Below, piece by piece: positions 62,178 to 64,000 of a stretch of DNA of 64,000 nucleotides. The stretch lies in contig JAPTJF010000040.1 of the NCBI GenBank assembly GCA_029339195.1, forward strand, positions 169,652 through 233,651, in the 5' to 3' direction. The translations under genes were made by a program, and so were the position numbers. The DNA comes from Micractinium sp. NFX-FRZ (lineage: Eukaryota; Chlorophyta; Trebouxiophyceae; Chlorellales; Chlorellaceae). How positions within the stretch are numbered: the first letter of the stretch is position 1; every line of letters starts with the position of its first letter. Under the pieces are notes generated by a model. The model was given only the letters and a program-made list of their open reading frames with translations, searched no databases and had not been told where the DNA came from.

Positions 62178-63754
62178 ATGGTGGAAACACGCTCGGGGCG
62201 GTCCGCCTCGCCTCCCATGGGGGAGGGGGAGGGCCGCGCCCCCAGCCCGAAGAAGGACACGGCTGCCAGCGCGGGCATCAGCGCGCGGGCCGGTGAGCGG
62301 GGGCGGCGGCAGCGGTGCTGGCCTACTCACCTGCCTTCCACACCTCATTGCAAGCCATTTGAGGACACTTTGTCCGTAGCGCCCCGTGCCCCTGTGGTTT
62401 CGTGGTCGTCACGTCGCAGTCTTGGAACCTTTCCTGCAGGGCGCGGCGGGACGGGCCGCGGCGCTGGCGGTGCCGGCCCGCCCCAGGGGCTGAGCGACTC
62501 GCAGGCCTACTCCCTGCTCGCCCTGCTGCTGGGCATCATGGCCCTGCCCTGCATCTTTACACCCAAGCTGGTGAGCAGGGAGTGGGGTGGGCCAACTTCA
62601 ACGCAATGCAAGGCGGAGCAGAGGAAGGGCGTCATGTTCTGACGGCACTGGCAGCTGTCCCGAGCTCGCTTGGGCCCGCTTCCACGCGGCGTGCCTCCTG
62701 CTCTCCCCCGCACCTCCCGCCTCCCCGCCGCCTGCCCGCGTGCGCCCCCATCCCCGCCCCTTCCTCCCCTGCTGACCCACCCCCATAACTCTTATTCCTC
62801 CACGCCCTGGGGCAGGCCGCACGCGCCGCCTTTGGCTCCGCCGCCGATCCGCCCGAAGACCAGCACACGCACACGCTGTCCCTGCTGGCGTGCGGCCTCC
62901 TCTCCGCCGCCGCCGTGTCGTTTGCGCTCGAGGAGTGCGCCCGCAAGCACATGCTGCACACCTTCACAGGTGGCTGGGCGGGCAGGCAGGGTGGGAGAGA
63001 GGCCGGGCAGCGTTGCAGGGCGGGCGGGCAGCGTGGGTGGGCAGTCCCGTTGGGGAGGCAGGACTATTGGTGGGCAGGCCGCCCGGGTTCAGCAGGCAGG
63101 TTGAATGCCTCTGTCCAGCGGGGGCCTCTCCCCACCTGCCTGCCCGCCTACTTGTTTGGCTCAGCCTTCTACTTGTCGCACGCATCATGAAGTCGAGCCT
63201 GCCTGGATTTCCCCCCGCTGCAGCCGACACGCTCAAGCTCTCCCTGGTGGCCTTCTCAGCTGCAGACATCCTGCTGCAGGCGAGCCTGCCTGCTTGTGTG
63301 CCCCTCAAGTCAGCTGCCCGCCCGCCTGCCTGCCTTCAGCCCTGCCGGACAGCGTCAGCTGCCCGCCCCTTGTCCACCTGGCTTCTGCCTGCCTGGCCTC
63401 TCTCCCGCTGGCCTTGCTCAGCCACGCAGCCACTGGCGGCGCGCCCGCCCCCACTCCGAGTGCCCCCGCCGTGTTGGCACACCCCCTCCCCCTCCCCTCA
63501 CCCCGCACCGCCCTGCCTTATCACCCCCTCCCTACACCCCTCATCCCTCCCCTCAGTTCCTGTACCCCGCCACCATGACCCCCCTGGCCGCCATCATCTC
63601 CACCATCTCCCGTGCCCTCACCCTGGCCCTGCCCGCCAGCCAGCTCTTTGTGACGCCGGAGGACCGCAACCGCGTGTGGCGCGACTTCAGGCGCCTGCCA
63701 CGCTCCCTGCCCGCCGCCTTCTGGCTGCGCAAGGCCACCATGCCGGGCGGACTG
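62178..63754 (+). CDS. Multi-pass membrane protein, unknown, 3' end outside window
   Basis: Five exons in frame give the first 218 residues: 62178-62292, 62440-62570, 62816-62969, 63224-63279, 63557-63754. A gtgaga donor then leads out of the window. The N-terminus is basic and Ser/Pro-rich (MVETRSGRSAS) without a signal peptide. Hydrophobic segments are at about 62-78 (YSLLALLLGIMALPCIF), 103-120 (LSLLACGLLSAAAVSFAL), 138-155 and about 160-180. After them comes a basic, cytosolic-looking part (NRVWRDFRRLP). I do not recognise the family. Exon 4 is followed by a GC donor (gcgagc). Frame and hydrophobicity across all five exons make it a real gene. Confidence 0.65.
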
Positions 63755-63942
63755 GTGAGAGAGAGAGCCAGGAAGATACGACCCTACATTTGTGTCTTTG
63801 CAATGTGCTCGCCAAGCATGGGCCCCAACCCGAGCCCCAGCCCAGCAGGCAGCAGTGGATGAGCATCGCTGTCAGCTGCCGCTGCTGCGTAAGTTGATTG
63901 CAAATGAGATTGAAACCCTTCTGCCGGGCCGACAGCTTGAAT

Positions 63943-64000
<58 letters not shown>
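63755..64000. other. Right edge ending in a poly-C run
   Basis: After the last donor there is intron-like sequence and then an unbroken run of C from 63944 to the end (57 bases), directly after gaatt. It may be an assembly or sequencing artefact or a true homopolymer. Confidence 0.7.

Overview
This is nuclear DNA of a green alga, most likely a Chlorella-type trebouxiophyte. The window is very GC-rich and its genes are split by many short GT-AG introns. TGTAA, the chlorophyte polyadenylation signal, follows several stops. The gene set is plant/algal: DDM1, RWP-RK factors, and a proline-rich linker of algal cell-wall type. I rebuilt 15 gene models by hand from splice sites, reading frame and family similarity. 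All 14 complete models close in frame. They contain about 100 introns, five of which appear to be GC-AG.

Layout. 1.2-8.9 kb (-): DDM1/LSH SNF2 remodeller. 10.0-14.6 kb (+): SIRT2-like sirtuin, divergent from DDM1. 15.9-32.8 kb (all -): four RWP-RK transcription factor genes in a row, one of them truncated. 34.2-37.0 kb (-): armadillo-like protein. 38.3-43.4 kb (-): secreted subtilase with a proline-rich linker and a discoidin-like tail. 44.3-45.6 kb (+): SLX9-like ribosome biogenesis factor. 46.2-53.1 kb (-): actin-related protein ARP4, whose sixth intron holds a complete SNU13 gene on the opposite strand (49.5-50.4 kb). 53.4-56.4 kb (+): Rab geranylgeranyltransferase alpha subunit. 56.8-58.4 kb (-): short-chain dehydrogenase. 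58.6-61.8 kb (+): plastid-type LON-domain protein. 62.2 kb to the right edge (+): 5' part of a membrane protein. The window ends in a run of at least 57 C.

Themes. Three genes act on chromatin (DDM1, sirtuin, ARP4), and four more encode DNA-binding factors of one family. Four divergent pairs share intergenic promoters of 235 to 1058 bp. The strongest unexpected pattern is that many introns carry one or more decayed copies of the edge of a neighbouring exon, most often about 105-125 bp away. This occurs in DDM1, the sirtuin, all four RWP-RK genes, ARP4 and the Rab transferase gene. It looks like local tandem duplication across exon/intron borders, a route by which introns can lengthen or arise. 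The RWP-RK cluster also shows shared intron and 3'-flank sequence, motif decay and intron gain or loss, so it is an actively duplicating family.

Limits. Models were read by eye without transcripts. First exons of the sirtuin and of the second and third RWP-RK genes, and all UTR limits, are the weakest points.
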